64,000 nucleotides of DNA, from contig PBFW01000071.1 of NCBI GenBank assembly GCA_002719955.1, positions 186,001 to 250,000 of the forward strand. The letters are read 5' to 3'. Position 1 is the first letter of the stretch. Each line of letters opens with the position of its first letter. The position numbers were made by a program, and so were the translations under genes. Below the pieces are notes generated by a model that ran no database searches, was not told the origin of the DNA, and saw nothing but the letters and a program-made list of their open reading frames with translations. The DNA is from Deltaproteobacteria bacterium (GTDB taxonomy: Bacteria > Myxococcota_A > UBA9160 > UBA4427). Shown piece by piece: positions 55,985 to 64,000 of the stretch.

Positions 55985-58636
55985 ATGAGGATCCGCGGCG
56001 CGAACGAGGCGTCTCCTAGACGCACATCGCGAGAACTCTTTCGCTTTTCGCTCAAATGGGCCTTGATCCTCGCGGGCCTGTCCCTGGTCATCGCCTACTC
56101 GGCGACCCTGATCGTGGTGGGCATGACGCTGTTCCGGGCCGTCCAGCCGCGGCTCTCGAATGGGGCCGCCCGGGCTGTGATCCGAGATGTCCCAGCCCAT
56201 CTCGTCGCCTCCGCGATGAATCACCTGGAAGCCGTGCGGCACCCATCCGAACTCGAGCGAATTCATCTCGATATCGCGTTCAAAGATCTGGAGAAGTTGC
56301 GCGCCAAGCGGGCCGAAGCGCTTCGGCTGGGCAACCTGATCACATCCGACGATGATTTCGTGAAGGCCTCGATTCGTCACGGGGACGAATCGATCCGGAC
56401 AGAGATCCGGCTGAAGGGCGACCTGCTCGACCACCTCGATGGAGACAAATGGTCCTTCCGAGTGCATGTCAGGAAAGGCGATCAGCTTTTCGGGATGCGG
56501 CGCTTCTCCTTGCAGTCTCCGGCCGTCCGAGATTTTCAGGGAGAGTCGATCTTTCTCGAGCACCTGCGCCGGGAAGGCATCCTGGCCCCCCGATATTTCT
56601 TTGTGGACCTCACGGTCAATGGCAAGGATATCGGGGTGATGGCGATCGAAGAGCATTTCTCGAAGGAGTTGCTCGAGTCACAGCAGCGGCGCGAGGGCGT
56701 GATTCTGCGCTTCGACGAAAACCCGTTTTGGATGAATCGCAATCTCAACGGCACTTTCGGCCCCTTCAATAATCCCTATGTCGCGACATTGAAGCCCTTC
56801 AGGTCGGGCAAGGTCTCGAAATCCCCCAACCTGTCTGCCGATCTGGATGTGGCCATCGGGCTGATGAGGGGCTTCATGGACAGGATGCTGGGGCCACGGG
56901 ATGTCTTCGATTTGGAACTCATGGCTCGCTTCGTTGCCATCGTCGAGATCTGGAATGCCCATCACGCCCTCAGCTGGCATAACATGAGATTCTACTATAA
57001 TCCACTGACCGCTCGGTTGGAGCCGGTGGGCTTCGATGCTCACCTCAGTGCCCGGCCGCAGGGGCCGGGACTGGTGGCTCGGACTGGACATTTTATTCCC
57101 CTGCTACTCGAGCATGAGGTGTTTCGAGAGGTCTTCGTTCGTGAATTGGCGAGACTCTCCGACGAGTTGGTGAACGGGGACCTGGCGACGTGGGCGCGAA
57201 CGCGCGAGGCCGAGTTGTTGCCGACGCTGCAGGAGGGTCTCGAATATATCGCGCCCCTGCCAATCGACTCGCTGAAAAGACGTGCTACGAACCTGACCCG
57301 GATCACGCTGGCGAGCTTCGAGCATTTTCTTCCGCCGCTCGGGCGTCCGGACATGCTCTACCCCGAGCCCGTCAAGGCATACGTGTGCACGGAATGTGTG
57401 CCGCCGCGCATCGAATTGGTGAATGCTCTTCCGGTTCCGGTGAGCGTGCTTTCGATCTCGGCGAAGCAATCGGGAGCCGTCGAGCAGGCGCTTGCTCCGG
57501 TCGAGGGTGTCGAAGTGCCCTTCGACGTGCCTCCGACCGCCTATCAGGGTTCGCCGACGCCGATTCGCGTGCCGCTCGCTTCCGACCTGGATCCGCAGGC
57601 GTTCGATCTCGAGGCGGTCGTGCGGGTCTCGGGTCAGGGTCAGAAACATTCGATCGGTGTGGTGCGCTATCCCATCGCAAGGCGCGCGTCGGCACTGCCA
57701 GCCGCCCCCCTCGCGGAGGCGTTGGCGCGGCACCCCTTTCTGAACTGGGAGGGTGGATCCAATCGCTTGCGGGTCGATGCTGGCGTCTGGGACGTCGAGG
57801 GATCCCTGGTGCTGCCGGAGGGAGTGGGTCTACTTCTTATGGCCGGGGTCGAACTTCGCTTTGCGGAGGGTGAATCCCTGGTTTCATCAGGCGCCCTTCT
57901 TTTCCGAGGGACCGCGGAAAAACCCGTCCGTCTGAGACCGAGTGAGGGACACGAGACATGGGGCGGGCTCGCGAGCATTCGCTCCGAGGCAGCACATTCG
58001 TGGAATCATGTCGTGGTCGAGGCCACTGCGGGCATCGCACGTTCCGGCTGGCGCCCGACGGGGGGGGTCACGCTCCGAGGGGCTGATGTCAAGATCTCGA
58101 ATTCGGTGTTTCGCGGAAATCGTTCGGAGGACGCCCTGAATCTGGTCCGCTCGGAATTTGAACTCGAGAACGTCGAGTTCGACGATACGTCGTCGGATGC
58201 CGTCGACGCAGATTTTTCCAATGGCGTGATCCGGGGGGGCTCATTCAGCGAAATTGGAGGAGACGGGATCGACGTGAGCGGGGCGAAGATCGAGGTCGAT
58301 GGAGTCGAGCTGGTCGATATCGCGGATAAAGCGATTTCGGTCGGTGAGGCGAGTCGCGTTCATGTACACGATGTTCGCATCGAGCGCGTCGCGACCGGTG
58401 TGGCGAGCAAGGATCGATCGGAGCTCTTCCTCGAGGATTCCCTTATCGGAACCGCGTCCGTTGCAGGCGTCACGGTATTTACGAAAAAACCTGAATATGG
58501 TCCGGCGAGTGCGACCCTCGAAGACGTCGAGATGAATGCGGTCGCGCGAGAAGTGCTGGTTCAGATGGGAAGTAATGCGACAGTGGACGGAGAGGCCGTC
58601 GCTGAAGTCCCCTTGGACACGGACACGCTGTACTAG
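55985..58636 (+). CDS. CotH-like protein kinase with C-terminal parallel beta-helix
   Basis: 883 residues. A membrane anchor at about 18-45 precedes an exported CotH domain (about 75-430): KGDLLDHLDGDKWSFRVHVR, FSLQSPAVRDFQGESIFLEH, and WHNMRFYYNPLTARLEPVGF then DAHLS, where the last Asp corresponds to the metal-binding residue of CotH kinases. After a linker, the region from about 570 to 880 is a right-handed beta-helix of short repeats (GVTLRGADVKISNSVFRGN, FSEIGGDGIDVSG). CotH proteins are atypical secreted kinases first known from spore coats. It follows DUF4956 and precedes VTC on the same strand. The substrate is unknown. Confidence 0.82.
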   Translation: MRIRGANEASPRRTSRELFRFSLKWALILAGLSLVIAYSATLIVVGMTLFRAVQPRLSNGAARAVIRDVPAHLVASAMNHLEAVRHPSELERIHLDIAFKDLEKLRAKRAEALRLGNLITSDDDFVKASIRHGDESIRTEIRLKGDLLDHLDGDKWSFRVHVRKGDQLFGMRRFSLQSPAVRDFQGESIFLEHLRREGILAPRYFFVDLTVNGKDIGVMAIEEHFSKELLESQQRREGVILRFDENPFWMNRNLNGTFGPFNNPYVATLKPFRSGKVSKSPNLSADLDVAIGLMRGFMDRMLGPRDVFDLELMARFVAIVEIWNAHHALSWHNMRFYYNPLTARLEPVGFDAHLSARPQGPGLVARTGHFIPLLLEHEVFREVFVRELARLSDELVNGDLATWARTREAELLPTLQEGLEYIAPLPIDSLKRRATNLTRITLASFEHFLPPLGRPDMLYPEPVKAYVCTECVPPRIELVNALPVPVSVLSISAKQSGAVEQALAPVEGVEVPFDVPPTAYQGSPTPIRVPLASDLDPQAFDLEAVVRVSGQGQKHSIGVVRYPIARRASALPAAPLAEALARHPFLNWEGGSNRLRVDAGVWDVEGSLVLPEGVGLLLMAGVELRFAEGESLVSSGALLFRGTAEKPVRLRPSEGHETWGGLASIRSEAAHSWNHVVVEATAGIARSGWRPTGGVTLRGADVKISNSVFRGNRSEDALNLVRSEFELENVEFDDTSSDAVDADFSNGVIRGGSFSEIGGDGIDVSGAKIEVDGVELVDIADKAISVGEASRVHVHDVRIERVATGVASKDRSELFLEDSLIGTASVAGVTVFTKKPEYGPASATLEDVEMNAVAREVLVQMGSNATVDGEAVAEVPLDTDTLY

Positions 58637-58654
58637 CAGCCGGAGCGAATCGTC

Positions 58655-59353
58655 ATGATCTATCCCGCGTCCGATCTGGGCGAAGACCGGTTCGAGGTGA
58701 AGTTCGTGGGTTCGGGAAACTCATTGGATGTCATCAGGCCTTGGATCCGGACGCATCCCGCCGCGTTCGGAGAGCCCTTTCCACCGCGAGTCGTCAACAA
58801 CGTCTACTACGATACGCATTCGCTGGGCGCATTCGCCGAGAATCTGGTGGGGGCCAGCGTGCGGGAGAAGGTTCGACTCCGCTGGTATGGCCCGGGTAAC
58901 AGGATCGCCGACAAAGGCACGCTCGAGATCAAGCTGCGCAAGAACAAGTTGGGGTGGAAGCTCTCTTACCCGCTCGAGGACATGCCTCGCGCCGGCGAGT
59001 CGTGGCGGAGAGCCCAGTCACGCATTCGCGAGCAGCTACCGCTCGATGCGAGGATCCATTTCGACGCGCACCCGATGCCCGCGCTCATCAATCGCTATGA
59101 CCGAACCTATCTCCTGTCTGCAGATGGGGTGATCCGGCTGACCGTGGACACGAATCTGCAGGCCTTTGACCAGCGATACGGTCAGGGCCCAGACTTCAGG
59201 AAGCCGGTCGAGTTGCCGGACATGCTGGTCGTCGAGTTCAAGTTCGCCCCCCAAGATCGAAAGCGCGCGATGAAGGTCCTCGAAGGGATGCCGCTGCGAG
59301 TCAGCCGCAGTTCCAAATACGCGATGGCGTGCACGGCGATGACCGCGGCCTGA
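58655..59353 (+). CDS. VTC-domain protein (polyphosphate polymerase-like)
   Basis: 232 residues with the triphosphate-tunnel residues of the VTC family: RFEVKF, NNVYYDT, SVREKVRLRWYG, GTLEIKLRKN, INRYDRTYLL, IRLTVDTNL and VVEFKF. In yeast Vtc4 this domain makes polyphosphate from ATP. In bacteria it is typically encoded beside DUF4956 and CotH, as here, 18 bp after CotH. Polyphosphate or a related polyphosphorylated product is the likely output, but bacterial function is not settled. Confidence 0.88.
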   Translation: MIYPASDLGEDRFEVKFVGSGNSLDVIRPWIRTHPAAFGEPFPPRVVNNVYYDTHSLGAFAENLVGASVREKVRLRWYGPGNRIADKGTLEIKLRKNKLGWKLSYPLEDMPRAGESWRRAQSRIREQLPLDARIHFDAHPMPALINRYDRTYLLSADGVIRLTVDTNLQAFDQRYGQGPDFRKPVELPDMLVVEFKFAPQDRKRAMKVLEGMPLRVSRSSKYAMACTAMTAA

Positions 59354-59638
59354 AGGGGGTGGGCCGGTGGGAGTATTAAAGGGTGGTTTTACACACATGC
59401 CTTTGATGGATGCGCTCGCTCCCGGAGCGTCCTGCGTGCCGCTCGGGCCATCCCGTCCACCGATGCCCGCCCGACAGGGGGGCTCCCGAGCCAGGCCGGA
59501 ATCGAGCACCATGATGGCCAGGTGACCTTCATCACCGACGTTCGCTGATCTGAGACCGATAGACCGATACGATTAGCGAATGACCCCCACCTGCGTTCGA
59601 GATTTGGGACCGTTTGGGAGCCACGCGGAGAGTTTAGG

Positions 59639-62600
59639 ATGCCCAGATTCGTCGAGATCATGAGGTGGCAAGGGCTGATGCTCGTGGCCGCCGGGATGCT
59701 GTGCGGTGTGGCTGTGCCGAGTTGGGCCGCCGATCGATATTGGGTGGGGGGGGCCGGCACCTGGTCGGACGCCGGGCACTGGTCGGTTTCGAGCGGCGGG
59801 GTGGGTGGTGCGTCGGTTCCGGCTGCGAGCGACGATGCCCGATTCGATTCGGGCTCGGGGATTGGAACCGTGGCGCTCGACGCGAACGCCACCGTTCGTG
59901 ATCTCGAGCTGGCGAGCTCGACGAGTGCCGCGCTCGTTCTTTCGATGGGATCGTTTCGACTGACCTGTACCCGAGATTGTCTCTTCATGTCCGGGGGCCT
60001 CGCTCAGGGGCAGCCCCGCATCTCTCGTCTCATCGTGGGGCGCAATCTCGACACCGCGGCCGCCGATCTCTCCGGTCAGTCTTATTCCCTGAGCATCGAG
60101 CTCACGGGGACAGGCTATTGGCGTTATTCGCTCAGCGGTCCACCCCAGCCGAAGATCTGGGAGCTGTCCGCGGCAGCCGTTGGACAGACGACGACGCTGC
60201 GTCCCGTTGGTTCGGTCCCGATCGGTGTCGATATCGACATCCAAAATCAGCTCCTACTCGGGGATGCGTCGTCGACGCTCCGCATGGATCTTGCCGAGGC
60301 GGTCAATCCACAGCGCCTCACGATCGAGATCCACTCTGCCGATTCGGCGCTCGATGTGGTTTCGAGTGGGGCACATGTCGAGATCGATTCGATTGAACAC
60401 GAGATGGATGGGGCAGGCCAGGGCACGATCCAGACGAACATCGATTACGATCTCGGGTTCTTCGACATCACGGGCGCATACGGCGCATCGGCGGGCTTCG
60501 GTCCTTCCTGGCATCTCGCGGGGCCGCTCGATCTCGGTTCGGCCTGGCTGCTGATCGAGAAGACGGCCGAACTCCATACCGACGGACACGATCTGAGCGC
60601 CGCTTTGATCGTGGTCGGGAATGGATCGGACGGCACTGGCGAGCTGCATGTCGGGGATGCCAATGTCACCGCGACCCAGAGCCTGCGAGTCGGAGGCGGT
60701 CGCGGAAGACCCGGTCGCCTTTACGTCGACGATGGGCGCGTGGCCAGTCCAGATCTCGACGTCGAAGGCGGGGGCGAGAGTTTTCTCACGGGCGGGAACG
60801 GGACGATCGCGCTCACCGGGCAGATTGCCACGACGGGCACCGTCTATTACGTGTCGGCGGATGGCAACGATTCCGCGTCGGGCCTCTCGGCGTCGATGCC
60901 CTTCCGGTCCTTCGATCGGGCGATTTCAGAGCTTCGCTCCGGATCCACCGTACTCTTTCAGCGGGGGGATAGCTGGGATCTGGGCAGCTCAGCGCTGATC
61001 CACGCGGCGGGCGGTCAAATTGGCGCCTATGGGAGTGGCGATGCGCCGATTCTCGAACTCGTTTCGGGGGGAAGGGTCGATGTCGATGGCGAATGGAGGA
61101 TGGCCGGCCTCGAAATGCAATTTGGTGCGGGCACCGTGGTCGTGGGCGAACCGCCCGCCGAGGAGCCCCCGGCCCTGGAAGTGCCGCCGGCGATCGGCGC
61201 TGCACCGATCGTCACCATCACGTCGCCGCGGTCATCCTGTGTCGCGCCCTGCGCGATCTTCTTCGATGCGCGCGCGACGAGTGACGCCGACCTGCAGGCC
61301 TGGCAGGCCTTCGTCGATTTGAATTACAGCTGGGATTTTGGAGATCCGGACTCTGGCTCCTGGGGCGAGGGAGCCCGGGCGACGACGAGCGATCGGCTCA
61401 GTCGTAATATGGACACGGGGTTCGTCGCTGGTCACGTCTACGAGAATCCCGGAACCTATCGCGCCACGCTCGACGTGTCGGACGGAACCAATATTTCGAC
61501 CCGCACCTTTGATGTCACGATTTCGAGCCCGGAGACGGTCTGGTCTGGCTCGAATACGGTCTGCATCGCAAATGGGAGTACGCCGATTGCCGGCTCGAAC
61601 GGCTGTCCGGCCGGGGCGGTCGTGATGAATTCGGGCGACTTCGATTTGGCGATCCGTACGCACGACTGCGACGACCTGGCCAGGCGATGTCTCTTCAGGC
61701 GTGGGGACGCCTTCGCTGCCGAATCCGAGGTGTCGATGACGACCTCGGGTCCGACTCTGATCGGAGCGTACGGAAGCGGACCCAAACCTTTGATCAACAC
61801 GGCGGATGCCGTCGATACCTTTTCTTTCGATCCGGGCAACGCGGATATTCGAATCGTCGATCTGGAAATCGTCGGAGCGGATGGCGACGGCCGCAACGGC
61901 GGCAGCGCGCTCGCCATCAGCTCGGAGCGCGGTACGCCAATCTATCGGCTTCTGGCCCTGCGCCTCGACATCTCTCATTTCGATCACCAGATCCATTTCC
62001 GTGGCCCCTCCAACGACTTCACACCCGGCGTCAATATGCCTCGTGAGATCGCTGTCGTGGATTCCACGGTTCTCGACGGACCCGGCAATGGTGGCAATGA
62101 CGTCTTCGTGATGTGGGAAGACAGCCTTTTCATGGGCAATCGTGTCGGTGATAAATTCGACGGCGCCAACGGACTCGGGGAGCATATCCTCCGAGCCAAG
62201 TTCAGCCACGGCGTCGTCTACTCGCACAACTCGATGGGGCTCATGAACGACTCGGGAGGGCGGATCGGCTGTGGGAGCATTCGCCATGTCATCAAGATGG
62301 TCTCGGGCTTTGCGATTCCCTATCCCGTCGCGGGCGTCTCACGCGAATATATCGTGGCGGATAACTTCTTCTCGGCCTGCAAGGATAATTCGATCGATGT
62401 CGATATAGGGAGAACGGATTCGCGGCTGGAAAAGGTCAACGAGGGGCAGCGAAACTATATCGTCGAACGAAATCTGTTCACGAAACGCTTCACGCTCGGC
62501 GGGACCCTCTCCCTGCAGGTCGAGGGCGAGGGGGGTGTCGTTCGCAATAATGTCTTCGATCTCTCCGGACCGGGAGACGGGACCGCGCGGGGTATGCGCG

Positions 62601-63085
62601 TCTGGAATCGAGCTCCGGTCACGAATCCGCCGGTGCCGACCGAGAATATGCGGGTCTACAACAATACATGTTATGCGGGATACGGGACGACCTCCGGCGG
62701 GTTGTGCATCGAGGTCAGAAGCCATAGCCGCAATGCGATCGTCCGCAATAATCTGCTCTACGAGAATGTCGCGACGGGCGTGACACTCCTGATGGATTCG
62801 GGAGTTGGGACGGTGACCTGTGTGAACTGTAATGTGGGTGTGACCTCGTCCCCCTTTGCCGTTTCTAATCCGTCCGTGATCACGGATTTTGCGCTGAGCG
62901 AAGGTGCCTCGATCGTCGACGCGGGTCTCAGTGTACCGGCCATGTCCGCGGGCTATCCTGAGGGGAGGGTGCCACTCGACGGTGATTCCGACGGCATCGC
63001 CCAACTCGATCTCGGAGCGTTCGAGTTGTTCGGAGAGGGCGGAAACCAGGCTTCCCCCCTCGCCGCACCTTTCCTCCTGCCCTGA
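59639..63085 (+). CDS. Large secreted parallel beta-helix protein with PKD-like domain
   Basis: 1148 residues. A signal peptide ends near VPSWAA. DRYWVGGAGTWSDAGHWSVS opens an N-terminal beta-solenoid region to about 395. A second solenoid begins VYYVSADGNDSASGLSASMP, a common beta-helix lead-in. A Pro/Glu linker (about 502-520) and a PKD-like domain (FDARATSDADL ... YSWDFGD ... AGHVYENPGTYRATLDVSDG, about 540-630) follow. Then a longer beta-helix with NNVF / NNLLYEN-type turns runs to about 1080. It may bind or cleave a polysaccharide; no catalytic set is certain. No PEP/IPTL sorting tail is seen at the end. Confidence 0.75.
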   Translation: MPRFVEIMRWQGLMLVAAGMLCGVAVPSWAADRYWVGGAGTWSDAGHWSVSSGGVGGASVPAASDDARFDSGSGIGTVALDANATVRDLELASSTSAALVLSMGSFRLTCTRDCLFMSGGLAQGQPRISRLIVGRNLDTAAADLSGQSYSLSIELTGTGYWRYSLSGPPQPKIWELSAAAVGQTTTLRPVGSVPIGVDIDIQNQLLLGDASSTLRMDLAEAVNPQRLTIEIHSADSALDVVSSGAHVEIDSIEHEMDGAGQGTIQTNIDYDLGFFDITGAYGASAGFGPSWHLAGPLDLGSAWLLIEKTAELHTDGHDLSAALIVVGNGSDGTGELHVGDANVTATQSLRVGGGRGRPGRLYVDDGRVASPDLDVEGGGESFLTGGNGTIALTGQIATTGTVYYVSADGNDSASGLSASMPFRSFDRAISELRSGSTVLFQRGDSWDLGSSALIHAAGGQIGAYGSGDAPILELVSGGRVDVDGEWRMAGLEMQFGAGTVVVGEPPAEEPPALEVPPAIGAAPIVTITSPRSSCVAPCAIFFDARATSDADLQAWQAFVDLNYSWDFGDPDSGSWGEGARATTSDRLSRNMDTGFVAGHVYENPGTYRATLDVSDGTNISTRTFDVTISSPETVWSGSNTVCIANGSTPIAGSNGCPAGAVVMNSGDFDLAIRTHDCDDLARRCLFRRGDAFAAESEVSMTTSGPTLIGAYGSGPKPLINTADAVDTFSFDPGNADIRIVDLEIVGADGDGRNGGSALAISSERGTPIYRLLALRLDISHFDHQIHFRGPSNDFTPGVNMPREIAVVDSTVLDGPGNGGNDVFVMWEDSLFMGNRVGDKFDGANGLGEHILRAKFSHGVVYSHNSMGLMNDSGGRIGCGSIRHVIKMVSGFAIPYPVAGVSREYIVADNFFSACKDNSIDVDIGRTDSRLEKVNEGQRNYIVERNLFTKRFTLGGTLSLQVEGEGGVVRNNVFDLSGPGDGTARGMRVWNRAPVTNPPVPTENMRVYNNTCYAGYGTTSGGLCIEVRSHSRNAIVRNNLLYENVATGVTLLMDSGVGTVTCVNCNVGVTSSPFAVSNPSVITDFALSEGASIVDAGLSVPAMSAGYPEGRVPLDGDSDGIAQLDLGAFELFGEGGNQASPLAAPFLLP

Positions 63086-63337
63086 TCAAGCATGTGCTTT
63101 CGGGGATGATATGCCGGCAGTTGACAGGCAACCGGCGTTTCGTCCGTTTCGAAGGTAAACTTGCCCTTGCGGCGATTCGCGCAGGCCGCGCAGGTAGAGC
63201 GCTTGATATCCGGGGTCTCTAATTGCGATTCTCGCGGGGCGCTTAGTAATCGGCGCGGCCGCTCCGTACGCGGGTGAGTGGTTGACGCGGAGGTCGCCGA
63301 AATCCGGGAAGCCGGAAATGCGCGTAAAGACGAACTG

Positions 63338-64000
63338 ATGAATTCGATGGCAGACCGAATCTCTCTGGGACGTTACTCGAGAGCGCTGATCGGCGTTCTC
63401 GTATTCGCGTTCGCGGCGCCCGCTTGGACGACGGGGCTAGATGTTCGGCCGGACAACACGGTCTGCGTCGCCTTCGATCGACCGGACACGGCCGCGGATA
63501 TCTCGATCGAAATCGAGGACGTATTGGACACCGCCGATGTCCCGCTTTCGTGGCGCAATTCGCCCCTACCCGGTGAAGAGATGGTCTTCTTCATGGCAGA
63601 ACGTCTGGGCCGGATTCTCCGCGTCGACCTTGGTACGGGGGGCTCCAGCGTCGTGGCCGACCTGCGCGGCCTCATCGACATCGACGATTCGGGTGGCGGG
63701 GAGGGGGGCCTGCTCGACATGGATCTGCATCCAAATTTCGGGATCGTCGGTGCTGTGGGGGAGGGCGAACTCTACGTTCACTACACGGCGCCCGGCAGCC
63801 CCAGCATCGTGTCGACGCTCGCCCGCGTGACGTCGACGGATGGGGGACTCAGCTTTTCGATCGTCTCGCTCGAGGTCCTCTACACCCTCCAGCAGATCAA
63901 TGCGTTTCATAATGGCGGAAGCTTGTCTTTTGGTCCGGATGGCTACCTCTACGCCGGGTTCGGAGACGGGGGTGCGCCGCCGCAAGATCCCGTGTCCCAG
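63338..64000 (+). CDS. PQQ-type sugar dehydrogenase, 3' end cut by window edge
   Basis: The first 221 codons of a secreted beta-propeller of the glucose/sorbosone dehydrogenase family. The signal peptide includes ALIGVLVFAFAAPAWT. Family motifs: MVFFMAERLGRILRVD, EGGLLDMDLHPNF, LYVHYTAPG, and INAFHNGGSLSFGPDGYLYA then GFGDGG, where the His of FHNGG is the likely base. The frame stays open to base 64000. Intact relatives oxidise a sugar at the periplasmic side using PQQ, or only keep the fold. Start ATG 63338; ATG 63347 is possible. Confidence 0.8.
   Translation, partial: MNSMADRISLGRYSRALIGVLVFAFAAPAWTTGLDVRPDNTVCVAFDRPDTAADISIEIEDVLDTADVPLSWRNSPLPGEEMVFFMAERLGRILRVDLGTGGSSVVADLRGLIDIDDSGGGEGGLLDMDLHPNFGIVGAVGEGELYVHYTAPGSPSIVSTLARVTSTDGGLSFSIVSLEVLYTLQQINAFHNGGSLSFGPDGYLYAGFGDGGAPPQDPVSQ

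Noticed and set aside
63121-63161. TTGACA that could be a -35 box before the sugar dehydrogenase gene
   Set aside because: No acceptable -10 hexamer at 16-18 bases; the next A+T-rich hexamer is about 29 bases away.

Overview
This GC-rich window (over 60% G+C by eye) looks like a chromosomal segment of an uncultivated 'deltaproteobacterium' in the broad sense (Myxococcota/Desulfobacterota-like). That placement is an inference from the translation operon, PEP-CTERM and IPTL-like protein-sorting tails, FG-GAP/UnbV proteins and secondary-metabolism genes; the sequence alone does not fix the phylum. One core housekeeping block is followed by long accessory regions.

Layout. (1) 1-5599: the translation operon thrS-infC-rpmI-rplT, then an IHF/HU-type gene, a MerR-type regulator, an AAA ATPase and tRNA-Pro(GGG). 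pheS and pheT, which usually sit between rplT and ihfA, are absent. infC appears to start at a non-canonical ATA codon. (2) 5571-13163: a 7.6-kb island bounded by a 34-bp direct repeat of the tRNA-Pro 3' end. It holds an acetoacetate-decarboxylase-like gene, a nitrilase, a PhnD-like lipoprotein paired with a hybrid histidine kinase, a decayed IS3-family element, a PEP-CTERM pseudogene next to it and other gene remnants. No integrase was recognised. (3) 13375-22936: an SDR, galE, a TylF-like methyltransferase pseudogene, rfbA/rfbB, then the polysaccharide core (polyprenyl-phosphate sugar transferase, Wzz-type chain-length protein, BY-kinase-like ATPase). (4) 23353-29223: an acyl-CoA-dehydrogenase-like flavoprotein, a stand-alone adenylation enzyme, a carrier protein and an MBOAT-SGNH fusion on one strand. 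The adenylation enzyme has the binding-pocket residues D-L-L-Y-L-A-L-V-C, which I recall as the code of L-prolyl-PCP ligases that feed pyrrole-2-carboxylate pathways. This gives a Dlt-like acylation module with an added desaturase, inside a polysaccharide locus. (5) 29307-43341: a permease/FG-GAP/UnbV fusion, an SGNH protein, a GT2 glycosyltransferase, an IPTL-tail secreted protein, a secreted glycosidase-like protein, a Wzx-type flippase, a sulfotransferase and a Wzy/O-antigen-ligase-like polymerase. (6) 43713-55021: a two-gene NRPS-PKS line. The NRPS is formyltransferase / half condensation domain / adenylation domain split by a luciferase-like monooxygenase / PCP. The PKS is KS-AT-KR-DH-ACP-TE. 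(7) 55230-64000: DUF4956, CotH-beta-helix, VTC-domain protein, a large secreted beta-helix/PKD protein and the start of a PQQ-type sugar dehydrogenase.

How it fits together. Regions 3-5 can make nucleotide sugars, assemble a lipid-linked glycan, flip and polymerise it, control its length and decorate it with sulfate and probably an acyl group. The prolyl/pyrrolyl cassette beside the MBOAT-SGNH protein suggests an N-heterocyclic acyl ester on the exported glycan, which is the most interesting hypothesis here. The alternative is that the pyrrolyl-PCP primes the PKS about 20 kb away. The NRPS-PKS line predicts a short glycine-derived, possibly N-formylated and oxidised product released by a thioesterase.
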